A stretch of 64,000 nt of DNA from VXPW01 sp965115815 (GCA_965115815.1 OZ220465.1:868001-932000); one strand, 5' to 3'; positions 44,944 to 55,011 are shown, numbered from the stretch's first letter. The notes: generated by a model from the sequence alone, not told the origin. Numbers and translations are program-made.

Positions 44944-45936
44944 ATGGCGACTCCCAAGCTGGAATACGAGGTTCGGGAAGGTTGGGAACAGCTGCCCGAG
45001 CACTGGTCGTTCGTCGAAGTGGCCGGAGTCGCGGTCGATTCGCGGGACCGTGTCTACGTGTTCAACCGCGGCGCCCATCCCGTGATCGTCTTCGACAAGG
45101 AAGGTTCGTTTCTGGATGCCTGGGGCGAGGGAGTGTTTTCCAGTGCACACGGGATCTTCATCGATCGCCATGACCAGGTCTGGTGTGCCGACAACTTCGA
45201 TCACACGGTGCGGAAGTTCACGACGAACGGCGAACTTCTCATGACGCTGGGGGAGGCGAATCGGCCCGCGGATACCGGCTTCGTCCCCGGCCGGACTCCC
45301 GTCCAGCGCGGCGGCGGCCCGTTCAACATGGTGACCAACGTCGCGGTGACGCGCGCGGGGGACCTGTTCATCGCGGACGGATACGGGAACGCGCGCGTGC
45401 ATCATTTCACCGGCGACGGCCAGCTCGTCGCGTCTTGGGGCGGACCCGGCAGCGGGGCGGGGGAGTTCAACCTGCCGCACGGAATCGCGGTCGACCGCTC
45501 GGGCCGCGTGTTCGTGGCCGACCGCGAGAACTCGCGCATCCAGATCTTCTCCCCGGCCGGGGACTATCTCGACAGCTGGAACTGGGTCAACCGGCCGGAC
45601 GACCTGTTCCTGGACGAACAGGAAAACCTGTACATCGCGGAACTCGGCTGGACGGTCCCCGTTCCGGCGCGGCCGCATTTCCCGTTCCTGCGGCATCCGC
45701 CTCCGGGCCACACGCCGATCGCGAGAGTGACGATCTGCGACCTCGACGGGAACATCCAGGCTCAGCTGGGCGGCGCGGAAGCGCTGCTGCCCGGAAACTT
45801 CATCGTTCCGCACGGGATCTGGGCCGATTCGCGAGGGGACCTCTATGTCGGCGAAGTCATCCAGGCTTCCGGGGCGATCGACCATTTCGCGCCGCTCTCC
45901 TGTCATGCCTTCCAGAAGTTCGTCCGATCCGGCTAG
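44944..45936 (+). CDS. NHL-repeat beta-propeller protein
   Basis: 330 residues and about six NHL blades, for example SSAHGIFIDRHDQVWCADNF, LPHGIAVDRSGRVFVADREN and VPHGIWADSRGDLYVGEVIQ. No signal peptide or catalytic residues are evident, so a binding role is likely. Similar proteins are sometimes called peptidyl-alpha-hydroxyglycine lyase-like because of the fold; I do not assume that activity. ATG 44,944 with the preceding GGCC-rich leader; a GGAGG at about 44,887 is too far to be its binding site. Confidence 0.85.
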   Translation: MATPKLEYEVREGWEQLPEHWSFVEVAGVAVDSRDRVYVFNRGAHPVIVFDKEGSFLDAWGEGVFSSAHGIFIDRHDQVWCADNFDHTVRKFTTNGELLMTLGEANRPADTGFVPGRTPVQRGGGPFNMVTNVAVTRAGDLFIADGYGNARVHHFTGDGQLVASWGGPGSGAGEFNLPHGIAVDRSGRVFVADRENSRIQIFSPAGDYLDSWNWVNRPDDLFLDEQENLYIAELGWTVPVPARPHFPFLRHPPPGHTPIARVTICDLDGNIQAQLGGAEALLPGNFIVPHGIWADSRGDLYVGEVIQASGAIDHFAPLSCHAFQKFVRSG

Positions 45937-46431
45937 CCGGAACCGATGCCGGCGGCCTCGCGGCCCGACCCGGGGGATCCGCCATGCCCGCATCCTTGGG
46001 GGTTCCGGAGCGGCGGGCCGGGCGGGCAACCTCGCGATCGACGGCGATCGGACCGGGGTCGTCGGCCGGCCCGGCCGCCGGTCGGGGGCTCCGGACCGGA
46101 TGCCGGCGGGCGGGTTCCGGCACCGCGTTCGATCGACGTGCATGCCCACGACGACCGTGCGGTTCCGGGCGGTTGCTCCGGGCGCCCGCCGTGCGGTCCC
46201 TTCCGGAATCCCCCTCGTCGCCGTGCACGGCCGGGCGTCCCGGCGGATTCCGGGACCCGCCGGTGTCCGGCCCGGCCGGGCGCCGCGACTGCAGGATCCC
46301 GGGCTGAAGGGACGCGCGCAGTCTCGGGGTCGGAGGGACGGCCCGAGGCGCCGCCGTGTCCGACCCGGCGCCGGAACCGTCCGGTCGGGCCGGAGGCGGG
46401 GCGCGAACTCCGAATCCGGTCCGGCGCCGCT
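45937..46431. other. Gene-free stretch before the SH3 gene
   Basis: About 495 bases of GC-rich DNA with only low-complexity frames on both strands. No repeat or RNA recognised. Confidence 0.35.
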
Positions 46432-46434
46432 GTG

Positions 46435-46914
46435 GTGAAGCGGGCGGTTCTCCGTCTCCTCCTGTTCGTCGCGGTTGTCGGGCCGGCGCTGCCCGTGCCG
46501 GCCGCGACGGTCGGGGATTCGGCGCCGGCCTGGGGCAGCATCGCCGCCGGCCGCGCCCACCTGCGCGCGGGTCCGGGCAAGCGGTTTCCGATCCGGTGGG
46601 TGTTCACGGCCCCGAGGCTTCCGGTGCAGATCACCGACCGTCAGGACAACTGGCGCGAGGTCCGCACCCCGGGCGGCGTCTCCGGCTGGATGCACCACAG
46701 CCTCCTGTCCGGGCGCCGGACGGCGCTGGTCGTGGCGACTGCGGCGCTGCGGCGCCGCGCAGCGGGCGATTCCGGGGTGCGGGCCGAAGTGCGCGCCGGC
46801 GCCGTCGTCACCTTGGAGGGTCGATGCCGACCGGACTGGTGCCGCGTCACCGCCGGCGAGTGGACGGGCTACATCGACCGCGCCACCCTCTGGGGGCCTA
46901 CGGATCCCGAATGA
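46435..46914 (+). CDS. Secreted SH3-domain protein (bacterial SH3, DUF1058-like)
   Basis: 159 residues. GTG start (GTGGTGAAG; 46,432 is also possible), signal peptide KRAVLRLLLFVAVVGPALPV ending PAAA-like, then two SH3-like units: AHLRAGPGKRFPIRWVF with WREVRTPGGVSGWMHHSLL, and ALRRRAAGDSGVRAEVRAGA with CRPDWCRVTAGEWTGYIDRA. Such domains bind cell wall or metal in the periplasm. Its end overlaps that of the DUF3501 gene (17 bases, tail to tail). Confidence 0.85.
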   Translation: MKRAVLRLLLFVAVVGPALPVPAATVGDSAPAWGSIAAGRAHLRAGPGKRFPIRWVFTAPRLPVQITDRQDNWREVRTPGGVSGWMHHSLLSGRRTALVVATAALRRRAAGDSGVRAEVRAGAVVTLEGRCRPDWCRVTAGEWTGYIDRATLWGPTDPE

Positions 46915-47491
46915 AATCGCGGTCGAGGGCCGCCCGTACCGCTTCCGGCAGCACCGTCAGGTGTCGGTAGCGGGGATGTTCGATGCCGAGGATCACGCGC
47001 GCGCCCGGCGCACCGAACGCCGTCTTCGCCGCCGCGGGAAACGGGAAATGCACGAATTGCACCGACGACGCCTTCCCGTCCGCGGTCGTGCGGTCCAGAT
47101 CGGTTTCCGGCACGCCGGGAATCGTGTGCCTGCCGACCTCGATCCGGACGGTCTCTTCGAATCCTCCGAGCTGTCCGAGTACCCGCTGCCGGCGCACCGG
47201 ATCATCGATTTCCACCATCAGCGTGGCCACGAGTTCCCGTCCGTTCGGGATCAGCGGCCCGTAGGCCGCGATTTCCTCGCGCACCTGATCGGGTCCGCCG
47301 CGCTCGATGTGCACCATCTCGTGCACCTGATGCCGGATCGTCTCCACGTTCTCGAAGTACGCCGTGACCACCGGACCGATGTCGGCCCGGCGGTACTGCT
47401 TGAGCGCGATCATGCGCCGCCGCTCGTCCCTGCGCACCCGGGCGTAGTCGGCGGGGTCCATGAGGTCGCGGGGATGCAGGGCAGGAGCCAT
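46898..47491 (-). CDS. DUF3501 family protein
   Basis: 197 residues, beginning MAPALHPRDLMDPADYARVR and RRDERRRMIALKQYRRADIG, the usual start of DUF3501, with ENVETIRHQVHEMVHIERGG following. Function unknown. It lies in a row with a Fe-S oxidoreductase and rubrerythrin on the same strand, an arrangement found in many proteobacteria, so a part in oxidative stress or redox handling is inferred. Its ATG overlaps the stop of the Fe-S gene (TGATG). Confidence 0.88.
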   Translation of the reverse strand: MAPALHPRDLMDPADYARVRRDERRRMIALKQYRRADIGPVVTAYFENVETIRHQVHEMVHIERGGPDQVREEIAAYGPLIPNGRELVATLMVEIDDPVRRQRVLGQLGGFEETVRIEVGRHTIPGVPETDLDRTTADGKASSVQFVHFPFPAAAKTAFGAPGARVILGIEHPRYRHLTVLPEAVRAALDRDFIRDP

Positions 47492-48831
47492 CAGCCCGCA
47501 TCCGGACGGTAGGAAGCCGCGAGGAATTCGATCGGATGGCGGACCCGCGGCGCCGGCGTGCCCTGGTCCCGCAGGGACTGGCCGAGGTGCAGTCCGGCGA
47601 GCGGACAGGCGGCCGCGAGGTGCGGGTGCCCGGCCCGGGCCGCGGCCGCGGCGGCCGGGCGGCCCTGCTTGACGGCGGTATCGAACCACTGCTTCTTCAT
47701 GCCCCAGATGCCTCCGTGCCCCGAACAGCGCTCCACGACCGTGACCTCGGTGCTCGGGATCAACCGCAGCATCTGGGCCGCCTTGGGGCCGATATTCTGG
47801 GCGCGGCTGTGGCAGGCAAGGTGCACCGTGATGCCCCCCTCGATCGGCTGCCGGCCGGGCGCCAGGTCGCCGGCGGCCGCGAGCTCCATGACGTATTCGT
47901 CGATGTCGCGCGCCCCGGCCGCAAGCTTTCGGACGTTCTCGTCCTCCGGCGCCAGGTCCGGCCACTCGCTCTTGAGCATCAACGCACAGCTCGGCGTCAG
48001 CGCGACGACGGTCCGGCCCGCTGCCAGCATCGGCGCCAGGTCGGCCGCCGTGCGCACCGCGGTGCGGCGCACCCCTTCCACGTCGCCCTGCTCGTACTGC
48101 GGCATGCCGCAGCACCGGGGGTGCACGAGGGTCGTGTCCACCCCGCTGCGTTCCAAGACATCCCGCGCCGCTGCTCCGACTTCCGGCGAGTGGTAGTTCA
48201 CGAAACAGGTCGCGTAGATCACGGCCGTGCGCCCGGAGCCCGAGCCTCCCGGACGAAGACGGCTCCGGCGGACCAGCGGTCGCCGGACGTACAGCGGCAG
48301 ATCCGCCCGCCGGTGGATGCCGGCCAGCCATTCCAGCACGACCCGGACCGGACGCCGGCGCAGCAGCCAGTTGAGCAGGCCGGCCCCCGGCGCGGCCAGC
48401 CGGCCGTTGCGATCGGTCTGCGCCAGCTGCCGATCCCGCCACGGCGCACCGACCTTGCGGAATTCCACGGCGCGGGCCCGGAGCATCAGGCGGGGAAAGT
48501 CGATCCGGAACGCATGCGGCGGGACGTACGGGCAACTCACCATGAAGCACATGTCGCACAGCGTGCAGGCGCCCACCACGTCGCGGAAGCCGTCGGAAGA
48601 AACCGAATCGAGCTCCATCGTTTCCGCCCCGTCGATGAGATCGAAGAGGCGCGGGAAGCTGTCGCACAGGTTGAAGCATCGTCGGCAGCCGTGACAGACA
48701 TCGAATTGCCGGCGCATCTCCGCATCCAGCGCCGCCTCGTCCCAGAAGTGCGGGTCGTCGAGCGCCAAGGGCTCGCGTCCGGGTTGCCGCAGGCCGCCTT
48801 CCGTCACCGTACGCCCTTCGTCACGCCGCAT
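47491..48831 (-). CDS. Fe-S oxidoreductase (GlpC/HdrD-like)
   Basis: 446 residues. Two 4Fe-4S sites: CHGCRRCFNLC (46-56) and CTLCDMCFMVSC (89-100). Two CCG domains as in heterodisulfide reductase and glycerol-3-phosphate dehydrogenase C: VHPRCCGMPQYEQGDVEGVR and ACHSRAQNIGPKAAQMLRLI with ERCSGHGGIWG, the second with an altered CSGHGG form. Probably passes electrons between a membrane quinone or thiols and the neighbouring rubrerythrin (inference from order). ATG 48,831. Confidence 0.88.
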   Translation of the reverse strand: MRRDEGRTVTEGGLRQPGREPLALDDPHFWDEAALDAEMRRQFDVCHGCRRCFNLCDSFPRLFDLIDGAETMELDSVSSDGFRDVVGACTLCDMCFMVSCPYVPPHAFRIDFPRLMLRARAVEFRKVGAPWRDRQLAQTDRNGRLAAPGAGLLNWLLRRRPVRVVLEWLAGIHRRADLPLYVRRPLVRRSRLRPGGSGSGRTAVIYATCFVNYHSPEVGAAARDVLERSGVDTTLVHPRCCGMPQYEQGDVEGVRRTAVRTAADLAPMLAAGRTVVALTPSCALMLKSEWPDLAPEDENVRKLAAGARDIDEYVMELAAAGDLAPGRQPIEGGITVHLACHSRAQNIGPKAAQMLRLIPSTEVTVVERCSGHGGIWGMKKQWFDTAVKQGRPAAAAAARAGHPHLAAACPLAGLHLGQSLRDQGTPAPRVRHPIEFLAASYRPDAG

Positions 48832-48871
48832 CCCGCCGTCCGCTGCCCGGAGCGTGTCGGACGTTCCCGCC

Positions 48872-49297
48872 TCAGCCGTCCAGCGTATCCAAGGCCTTCT
48901 GGAATCGTCCGGCGTGACTGCGCTCGGCTTTCGCCAACGTCTCGAACCAGTCGGCGATCTCGTCGAATCCCTCCTCCCGGGCCGTCCGGGCCATCCCCGG
49001 GTACATGTCCGTGTACTCGTGAGTCTCTCCGGCGATCGCCGATTTCAGATTCGCCGTCGTGTCGCCGATCGGCTCGCCGGTGGCGGGATCTCCCACCTCG
49101 GACAGGTACTCCAGATGCCCGAACGCGTGCCCGGTTTCGCCCTCGGCCGTCGACCGGAAGACGGCGGCCACATCGTTGTAGCCTTCCACGTCCGCCTTGC
49201 TCGCGAAATACAGGTACCGGCGGTTCGCTTGGGATTCGCCGGCAAAGGCTTCGGCGAGGTTCTTCTTGGTCTTGCTGTCGTTCAGGGGCATGCCCAC
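48872..49297 (-). CDS. Rubrerythrin, short form without rubredoxin domain
   Basis: 141 residues. Diiron motifs: FAGESQANRRYLYF (first Glu), STAEGETGHAFGHLEYL (ExxxH), SAIAGETHEYTDMYPGMART (Glu pair) and KAERSHAGRFQKAL (ExxH). The C-terminal rubredoxin domain of classic rubrerythrins is absent, so electrons must come from another protein, the Fe-S protein being a candidate. It reduces peroxide in low-oxygen tolerant bacteria. ATG 49,297 or 49,291. Upstream 41-base gap to the Fe-S gene suggests one transcript. Confidence 0.92.
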   Translation of the reverse strand: MGMPLNDSKTKKNLAEAFAGESQANRRYLYFASKADVEGYNDVAAVFRSTAEGETGHAFGHLEYLSEVGDPATGEPIGDTTANLKSAIAGETHEYTDMYPGMARTAREEGFDEIADWFETLAKAERSHAGRFQKALDTLDG

Positions 49298-49774
49298 CTC
49301 CAGGATTCTGCCGGAACCCTCCGGCCCGCACGGATGTAGGTGCCGGGTGGCGGGATGTCAACTGGTTTGGAACCATTCCAAGGAAGGTACGGCTGCACGC
49401 CGACCAGTGTGCGCCATCGAACGGACGGGTGCCGGCCGGTCGGAGGTTCGGGTCGGTCCGGTTGGATCCCGGACGGCGCCGGACTCCCCACGGACCGGAC
49501 ACCGAATGGGCAGGCGGCATCGGTTTCCGGTGGACCGGATCGGATCCGGACCCCGACGGCGATCAAGGGAAGGGAACGAATCCCGGAGCGGGTTGCGGGT
49601 GCCGCGCAGGACCGCGCGGAACCCCGGCGATGTCGGGGGCTGCTGTCCATGAGGGCCGCGAACCCGGACCTCTTCCCGCATCCCTGCATCGTTCGCCCAT
49701 GCGGCCGGGTGCAAGTCTCAGAGGTTCTGACCTCGTGAGTTGACTTGATTCGTCGTACCCCTTGTTCCCAGCAC
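49298..49774. other. Upstream region of the rubrerythrin genes
   Basis: 477 bases up to MITE-1 copy E, expected to hold the promoter of the rubrerythrin row. A Fur/PerR-type palindrome was looked for by eye and not found. Only low-complexity frames. Confidence 0.35.
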
Positions 49775-49941
49775 GTATCTACTCACCCCCCTACTGATGA
49801 CGAAGATCGATCCGCTTCTTGTCAGCCGGAACACGCACCTCCGGTCCTCGGCCGCGAGCGAGTGAAAGGGGCAAGGGAAAATGCCGGATCCGAACCCGTC
49901 AGGAAAAACGATAAGTCATCAGTAGGGGGGTGAGTAGATAC
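49775..49941. repeat. MITE-1 copy E with 8-bp target duplication
   Basis: 167 bp, intact inverted repeats (GTATCTACTCACCCCCCTAC; reversed the same). Flanked by CCCAGCAC on both sides, an exact 8-bp duplication. It lies 34 kb from the other copies, so the family spreads by transposition. Core as in copies A and D, with a small change (CGATAAGTCATC). Confidence 0.92.
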
Positions 49942-50290
49942 CCCAGCACAATGAATGATGTGTCCGGTCTTGTGCTTGATAACAGAGCCGTATCGTTGTC
50001 CCATATAATATGATGCTCGCAAGGGGATGATCCCGGCCCTGAACACGCTCGCGATGCACCCGCATGAAGCCGTCCCGATCGGAACCTCGTGCTTCTCCCT
50101 TGCCGACGTCGATGTACCGACCGTCTTCTTCCCGTCTTCTTCTTGAACTTGGAGCCCTTCGACTGCCAGACAACGCGCGCACACTCGGCCCGGAAGCATC
50201 ACCCTGATCCGGGAACATCGAAGCCGAGGCCCGGACGTCTGAGTGCGCCAAGCTTGAGCCCTGGAGAGGCGGAAGCCATGACGTAGGCTG
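49942..50290. other. Stretch before the tyrosine recombinase remnants
   Basis: 349 bases, less GC-rich at first (about 49,950-50,010) and then mixed. No gene recognised; it may contain the missing N-terminal half of the first recombinase in decayed form or an attachment site, but neither can be supported. Confidence 0.35.
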
Positions 50291-50792
50291 AAGGGCGCTG
50301 GACAACCATGAGGCCCGGCAGCCGTTCCGGGTCGCGGCGCTCCGCCTGCTTCTGCTGACCGGCTGCCGCAAGTCGGAGATCGTCACCCTGGAATGGCGCT
50401 TCTACCGCGACGGTCACCTGTTTCTCCGCGACAGCAAGACTGGTCCCCGCACGGTCTGGCTGTGCGAGGCGGCGCGGGAGGTCCTCGACGGGCTGCCGCG
50501 CTCGTCGCGTTTCGTGTTCCCCATCGGAGGCTGGAGCACACCATGGAGCTGTCTGGACGCCTTCTGGATGCAGTTGCGCGCCGTGGAGGGCCTCGAGGAC
50601 ATGCGTCTGCATGACACGCGGCACAGCTATGCCAGCATGGCGCTGTCGGGCGGCGAGACGATCCGCACGGTAGGCCGGCTGCTGGGTCATGAGAAAGCGG
50701 CGACCACGCTGAAATACGCGCATCTCTCCGACGCAACGGTCAAGGAGACGGTCGAGGCGCTGGCGCCGCTGCTCTCGGGGGCGCAGTCGTGA
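50291..50792 (+). pseudogene. Tyrosine recombinase/integrase, C-terminal fragment
   Basis: Starts without a start codon in DNHEARQPFRVAALRLLLLT then GCRKSEIVTLEW (first catalytic Arg region), SKTGPRTVWLC, MRLHDTRHSYASMALSGG (HxxR) and LLGHEKAATTLKYAHLSD with the active Tyr. The core catalytic domain is thus whole but the arm- and core-binding N-terminus is missing. The next recombinase starts at GTG 50,789, inside its last codons. Confidence 0.82.
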
Positions 50793-51934
50793 CGGGCAGG
50801 GCAAGGAAGGTCCGCCTGACGGATGCAGGCGTCGCAAGATTGAAGCCGGGCGAGACGGAATACATCGTCAGGGACATTCGGTTGCCGGTCTGGGCGTGCG
50901 GGTCCGGCCTTCCGGGCATCGCGGTTTCGTGTGGCACGGGACCGTGAACGGCAGGATGGTGCGGACGACCGTAGGCGCGGCCGCGCTGATGACGGTGGAG
51001 GAAGCCCGGATCGCATGCCGGGCCCTGCTGGACGGCTCGCATCCGCTCTGCGCCGCAGACCCTGCCGCCCGGACTTCCGTTCCCCTGTTCCGGGATTTCG
51101 TCATGCAGGACTGGCTGCCGGCGCGCCGGGGCCATTGCAACCCGAAATGGGGCGAGCGCATCGAGCATACGGTCCGGCACCGGCTTCTGCCCGCCTTCGG
51201 GGCGCTTCGTATCGACCGCATCTCTAGGCCTCATGTCGAGCGCTGGTTCGACGCCATGAGCCGCAAGACGCCGGGCGCCGCCAACATCGCGCTCGCCGTG
51301 TTGCGCCAGATCGTGACCGCCGCCAGGGCCGCCGGCCATGTCGGCACCGACCCTGCCACCGGCTTCAGGCCGAACCCGGGCCGGAAGATGACCCGCTTCC
51401 TGTCCGCAGAAGAGATCGCCCGGCTTCACCGCACCCTGGACCGGCTGGTGCGGGAACGGCCCTCGCGCCGCCCGCAGGCCGACGTCATCCGCCTGCTGCT
51501 GACCGGCTGCCGGAAGAGCGAAATCCTGAAGCTCGGATGGTCGGAAGTCGATGGAATGGAGACGTGCTCAGACTGGCCGGGGCCAAGACAGGGCCGCGCA
51601 CGGTATGGCTGAGCGGGGCGGCGCAGGCCGTCATCGCCCGCCAGCCGCGAAACGGCAGCGCCTTCGTCTTTCCCTCGCCCGGAGACCCTGAAAAGGCGGG
51701 AGGCGGGGATCGAGGATGTGCGCCTGCATGGACCTGCGCCATACGGTGGCGAGCCAGGCCGTGGCCAGTGGCGTGCCGCTGCCGACCGTCGCCCGGATGC
51801 TCGGTCATGCGCAGCCGACAATGACGCTGCGATACGCCCATGTCGGGGACCATGAGGTCGAGGACGCCGCGGAGCGCGTCGGGGCGAGAATCGCGGCAGC
51901 CTTGGCGAGAGGCTGCGCAACTGCGAGAACATAA
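50789..51934 (+). pseudogene. Second tyrosine recombinase/integrase, several frameshifts
   Basis: GTG 50,789 (GTGA overlap): KVRLTDAGVARLKPGETEYI and DIRLP, then, after a shift near 50,893, VRPSGHRGFVWHGTVNGRMV, RDFVMQDWLPARRGHCNPKW (core-binding domain), DVIRLLLTGCRKSEILKLGW, then, after a shift near 51,560, VLRLAGAKTGPRTVWLSGAA and, after a third near 51,710, DLRHTVASQAVASGVPLPTV, MLGHAQPTMTLRYAHVGD. It is a close relative of the first recombinase. Tandem recombinases of this kind usually mark the end of an integrated island. Confidence 0.82.
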
Positions 51935-52008
51935 CGCTACTCCTTCACCGCCGTTGCAGTGCCTCTCCACCGGCGTCGCCTGTGTACACACGCATTCCCC
52001 GATGCAAC

Positions 52009-53305
52009 TCAGTCTTGTTCGTCGTCCATCGCGCTTCGTCTTTCGATAAGCTCGTCAATGCGATGCTGGCGGAATTCCAGGAAATCAGCGACCCACTGCA
52101 CACGACCCACGGGCGCGCTCCACCGGAAGTTGTCCAGGGTCCAATCCGGATCTGCGCAGGGCTTTACCTTCAAGGGAGGCGGAGCCAGGCAGCAAACGTG
52201 GTCGTAGAGCTGATGCGCCCGTCTCTGGATCAGGCTCCGCAGCCTGGGAGAAAGGTCCGTTTGGCCTCAGGAAAACGCCCGGCGCATACACCGAGTTCGC
52301 GGCGCTTGTGAACAGCCCGTAAGGCAGGACCGATGCCTCAATGCCCGGCGGCGCGTCGAACTCATCAGGCCATCGGTTTCCATACACCTTGTGGTCGAAG
52401 AGGTGTGCAAGCTGGCAGCCGGCCGGACCCCGCTTGCGAAACGGCTTGCCGGTAAAGACGAATGCCCAAAGATGTTTCGGATAGTCATTGTCGTCGAGCG
52501 ACAGGCATTCCGGCGGCGCTTCAACGGTTTCGGTCCGTTTCCGGAACGCTGCAATCTCGGTGCTCCCGGCGTACCGCCGAACTCCGGGAAAAGCGCAGGG
52601 CGAACCCTCCCAGAGATAGATCGCCGGATCGGTGCCCAGCGCTTCCAACGAAGTGGACCACTCGCTCCCGAAGCGCCGATTGTCCTCGACTACCGCATCG
52701 ACGATTCCCGGATCGAGAAACCGCACGAACGGCGCCATCGTCCTGGCAAGTTCGAGGAGGTCCTCATCTTTCGGGTGCGGCCAGGCAGGCCATTGCGTTT
52801 TCGGTCCGGGACCCTGTCGCTGTCTCGGCCGTCGCACCTCAGGAATACCGCTTGAAGCAGCGGTCCGGCCGGCACCTTTCCGGAAATCGCGATAGAGGGC
52901 GACCGCACTCTTCAGCGTTGCCGTGCCTTTGCAGACGTCGCCATCGATCAAGAATCCCGTGTCCGGGTTGCCTTGGGTCCAGGCACTGCAGCAGGCTTCC
53001 CAGTTCGTCGGAGTCGTAGTGACCGTCGAGCTCGCCTTCATGGCGCTCGACACGTCGGCAATTGCTGTTTCGAGTGCTGACAGTGCGATCGTTCAGCCCC
53101 CTGTCGTTCTTCAACCAGTCGCGGATCAGCCGACCGGGCCCGCCATCGCCACACCAGACTCACGCCCGTCGGCCTTCACCTCGGCGACACTGGAACCCAG
53201 CTTCCCGAAGGCACGGGACACGTCGCCGTCAAGGCTCGCCTCGACGGCGGCCTTCAGGTCCGCGTCACGCTGGCGCAGGGCTTGGTCCATCACCGCCGTC
53301 TTCAT
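52009..53305 (-). pseudogene. Unknown protein with AHLFDHK motif, beside a helicase; two frameshifts
   Basis: Minus strand. Possible start ATG 53,305 (MKTAVMDQALRQRDADLKAA), a shift near 53,090, then SVALYRDFRKG-like, HPKDEDLLELARTMAPFVRF, RFGSEWSTSLEALGTDPAIY, SLDDNDYPKHLWAFVFTGKP, CQLAHLFDHKVYGNRW and GLFTSAANSVYAPGVFLRP, a shift near 52,270, then QLYDHVCCLAPPPLKVKPCA and SAPVGRVQWVADFLEFRQHR. The Cys-Ala-His and Asp-His-Lys spacing suggests an HNH-like nuclease, which is only a guess. It follows the helicase, so the pair may be a dead defence module. Confidence 0.5.
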
Positions 53306-54550
53306 GCCGGCGGTCCGAAGCTGGGCAAAGGGTTTGCGGGGAACTTGGCAGCAAAAGCAATTCCGGCCACGCCACAGGTCGGACCATCGTTGACGCGCGT
53401 TTGGCGAGCTCTGGTTCGATGCAACGCGTTAATCTCTTCACGATAGAAACGGCTTCACTGGTATTCGCGGCCTGTGGGAGTTCAGCCGGGATCCGAGCGC
53501 TGAGGGAGTTCAATAGTTGGAGAAGCTCCCAATCCCGCAATGCTATGTTGGGGCCATCTCGCTCGGTGACGCCAAAAACCATCCGATGGACCGACGCGCC
53601 TGTGCCTGTGACTTCATCCTCAACAGAAACAATCAGCAAAGGAGTGGAGAGACCATCAAGCACCGCCACACATTCCGGCAAACCGCGAGCCTCATCTAAA
53701 GCGATGTCAAAAAGAATATGCCCAACACCGAGTACGCGGGATGCCACATTGGTTCCACGTAGGCTGCGATCGAAAACAAGCCCTTCGTGCTTGTCCCGAA
53801 TCGCATAGCTGCGTGCTTTCCACTTGTGTGGCGTCTTGACTTTCAGGCCATTATCGCGCCGGAAAACTCGACGCCCATGCCGGGTGACAGCTTGAATAAA
53901 GAACTTTTCCAGATCCGGGAGGTCGACCTTACCCACCTGTTGGAAATCGAACCGTGCTACGTTCCCAAGAAGGTCGCGGACAGTCTCGACAATGTCCCGC
54001 CCGCCAAGCGTTGCCGTAGCCTGGTCGAACCAAGCGTCCAGCCTTTCGTTGGAAAGACCCTGGGCGCCTGCAAACAACTCGTTGAATACAGAGTTCCCGG
54101 TCATACCGATAATCAATTGGGAGATATCTTCCTGTTCTTCCATTACCGAGGAAAGATTCAGTTGAATCCGTTCCAGCTTCTCATTAAGAAGATCCCAAAT
54201 ACGAGCTTCGACAGTGTCCGGATTCCGCAAAATGTAGACAGGGACCGGTCGCTTCTGACCATACCGAGAAAGGCGCCCAACTCTTTGGTGAAGGCGCATT
54301 GGATTCCAAGGCATGTCTACGTGTACCAGAACGGCGCAACGTTCTTGCAGGTCAATTCCCTCTCCACCAGCCCCCGTCGATACCAGAAAGCGCACGTTCC
54401 CGGCGTTGAAAGCTTCCGCAGCTTGTTCGCGCGGCTGGCGGACTGTTCCTGCAGCGCCTGATGTCTGCTCCACACCGTCGAGGCACTCGTCACCATTGAT
54501 AAATGTGGCCGAGCCAAAACCGAACTTCCGATGCAATGCATTCACGACCA
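53265..54550 (-). pseudogene. SNF2/superfamily 2 helicase, C-terminal part
   Basis: Minus strand, starting within motif-rich sequence at the IS5 fragment. Helicase C motifs: NGDECLDGVEQTSGAAGTVR, VRFLVSTGAGGEGIDLQERC (motif V), VLVHVDMPWNPMRLHQRVGR LSRYGQ (motif VI, with the two Arg), then RNPDTVEARIWDLLNEKLER and a long C-terminal domain (ISQLIIGMTGNSVFNELFAG). The N-terminal ATPase half is missing. The C-terminal region resembles helicases of HepA/RapA form that occur in phage defence loci such as DISARM (DrmD); that name is not proven. Confidence 0.7.
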
Positions 54551-54765
54551 GGAGGTGCTTCCACGACGCTGGATCGTCGAGCGGTTTTTCGGTTGGCTGG
54601 GCCGCTGCCGACGTCTGGCGAAGGACTATGAACGACGGCTGGAGAGCTCGCGGGCATGGCTGCAACGGGCCGTGATCCGCATCCTGGTGCGCCGCCTCGG
54701 ACGGACCGGGACCCCCCGGAAAAACCGTAAACTGCTGATTATATGGAGCCTTGAATCATGCTCTC
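54550..54765 (+). pseudogene. IS5-family transposase, C-terminal fragment
   Basis: Reads VLPRRWIVERFFGWLGRCRR, LAKDYERRLESSRAWLQRAV and IRILVRRLG, the end of IS5-type (IS427/IS1031) transposases including the catalytic Glu (VERFF). The same end is seen at 62.8 kb. It replaces the N-terminal half of the helicase gene. Confidence 0.8.
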
Positions 54766-55011
54766 AGGCGCTAGCGGGCGATCTGCAGCGACCCGAGTGA
54801 ATTCGTAGAGGTCTGCAATGCGTGGACAGCGCTCTAACGGCCGCCCCCAGACCGGCGCGATTCGCAGACGCATGCGCTCACGCAGGGTCTTTTCTTCTCC
54901 CGGGATCTACGGGATCCCGGGGGGAGACGGCCGGTGCACCGGGAGCTTCATACCCGCCGGATCATGCCGACCAGTGGAGGTCAGGGGCCATTGCAGCGCC
55001 TCCCCGGGCTG

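Noticed and set aside
53265..54550. Naming the helicase DrmD of a DISARM system
   Set aside because: Only the C-terminal half is left and none of drmA, drmB or drmC is nearby, so the name cannot be supported.
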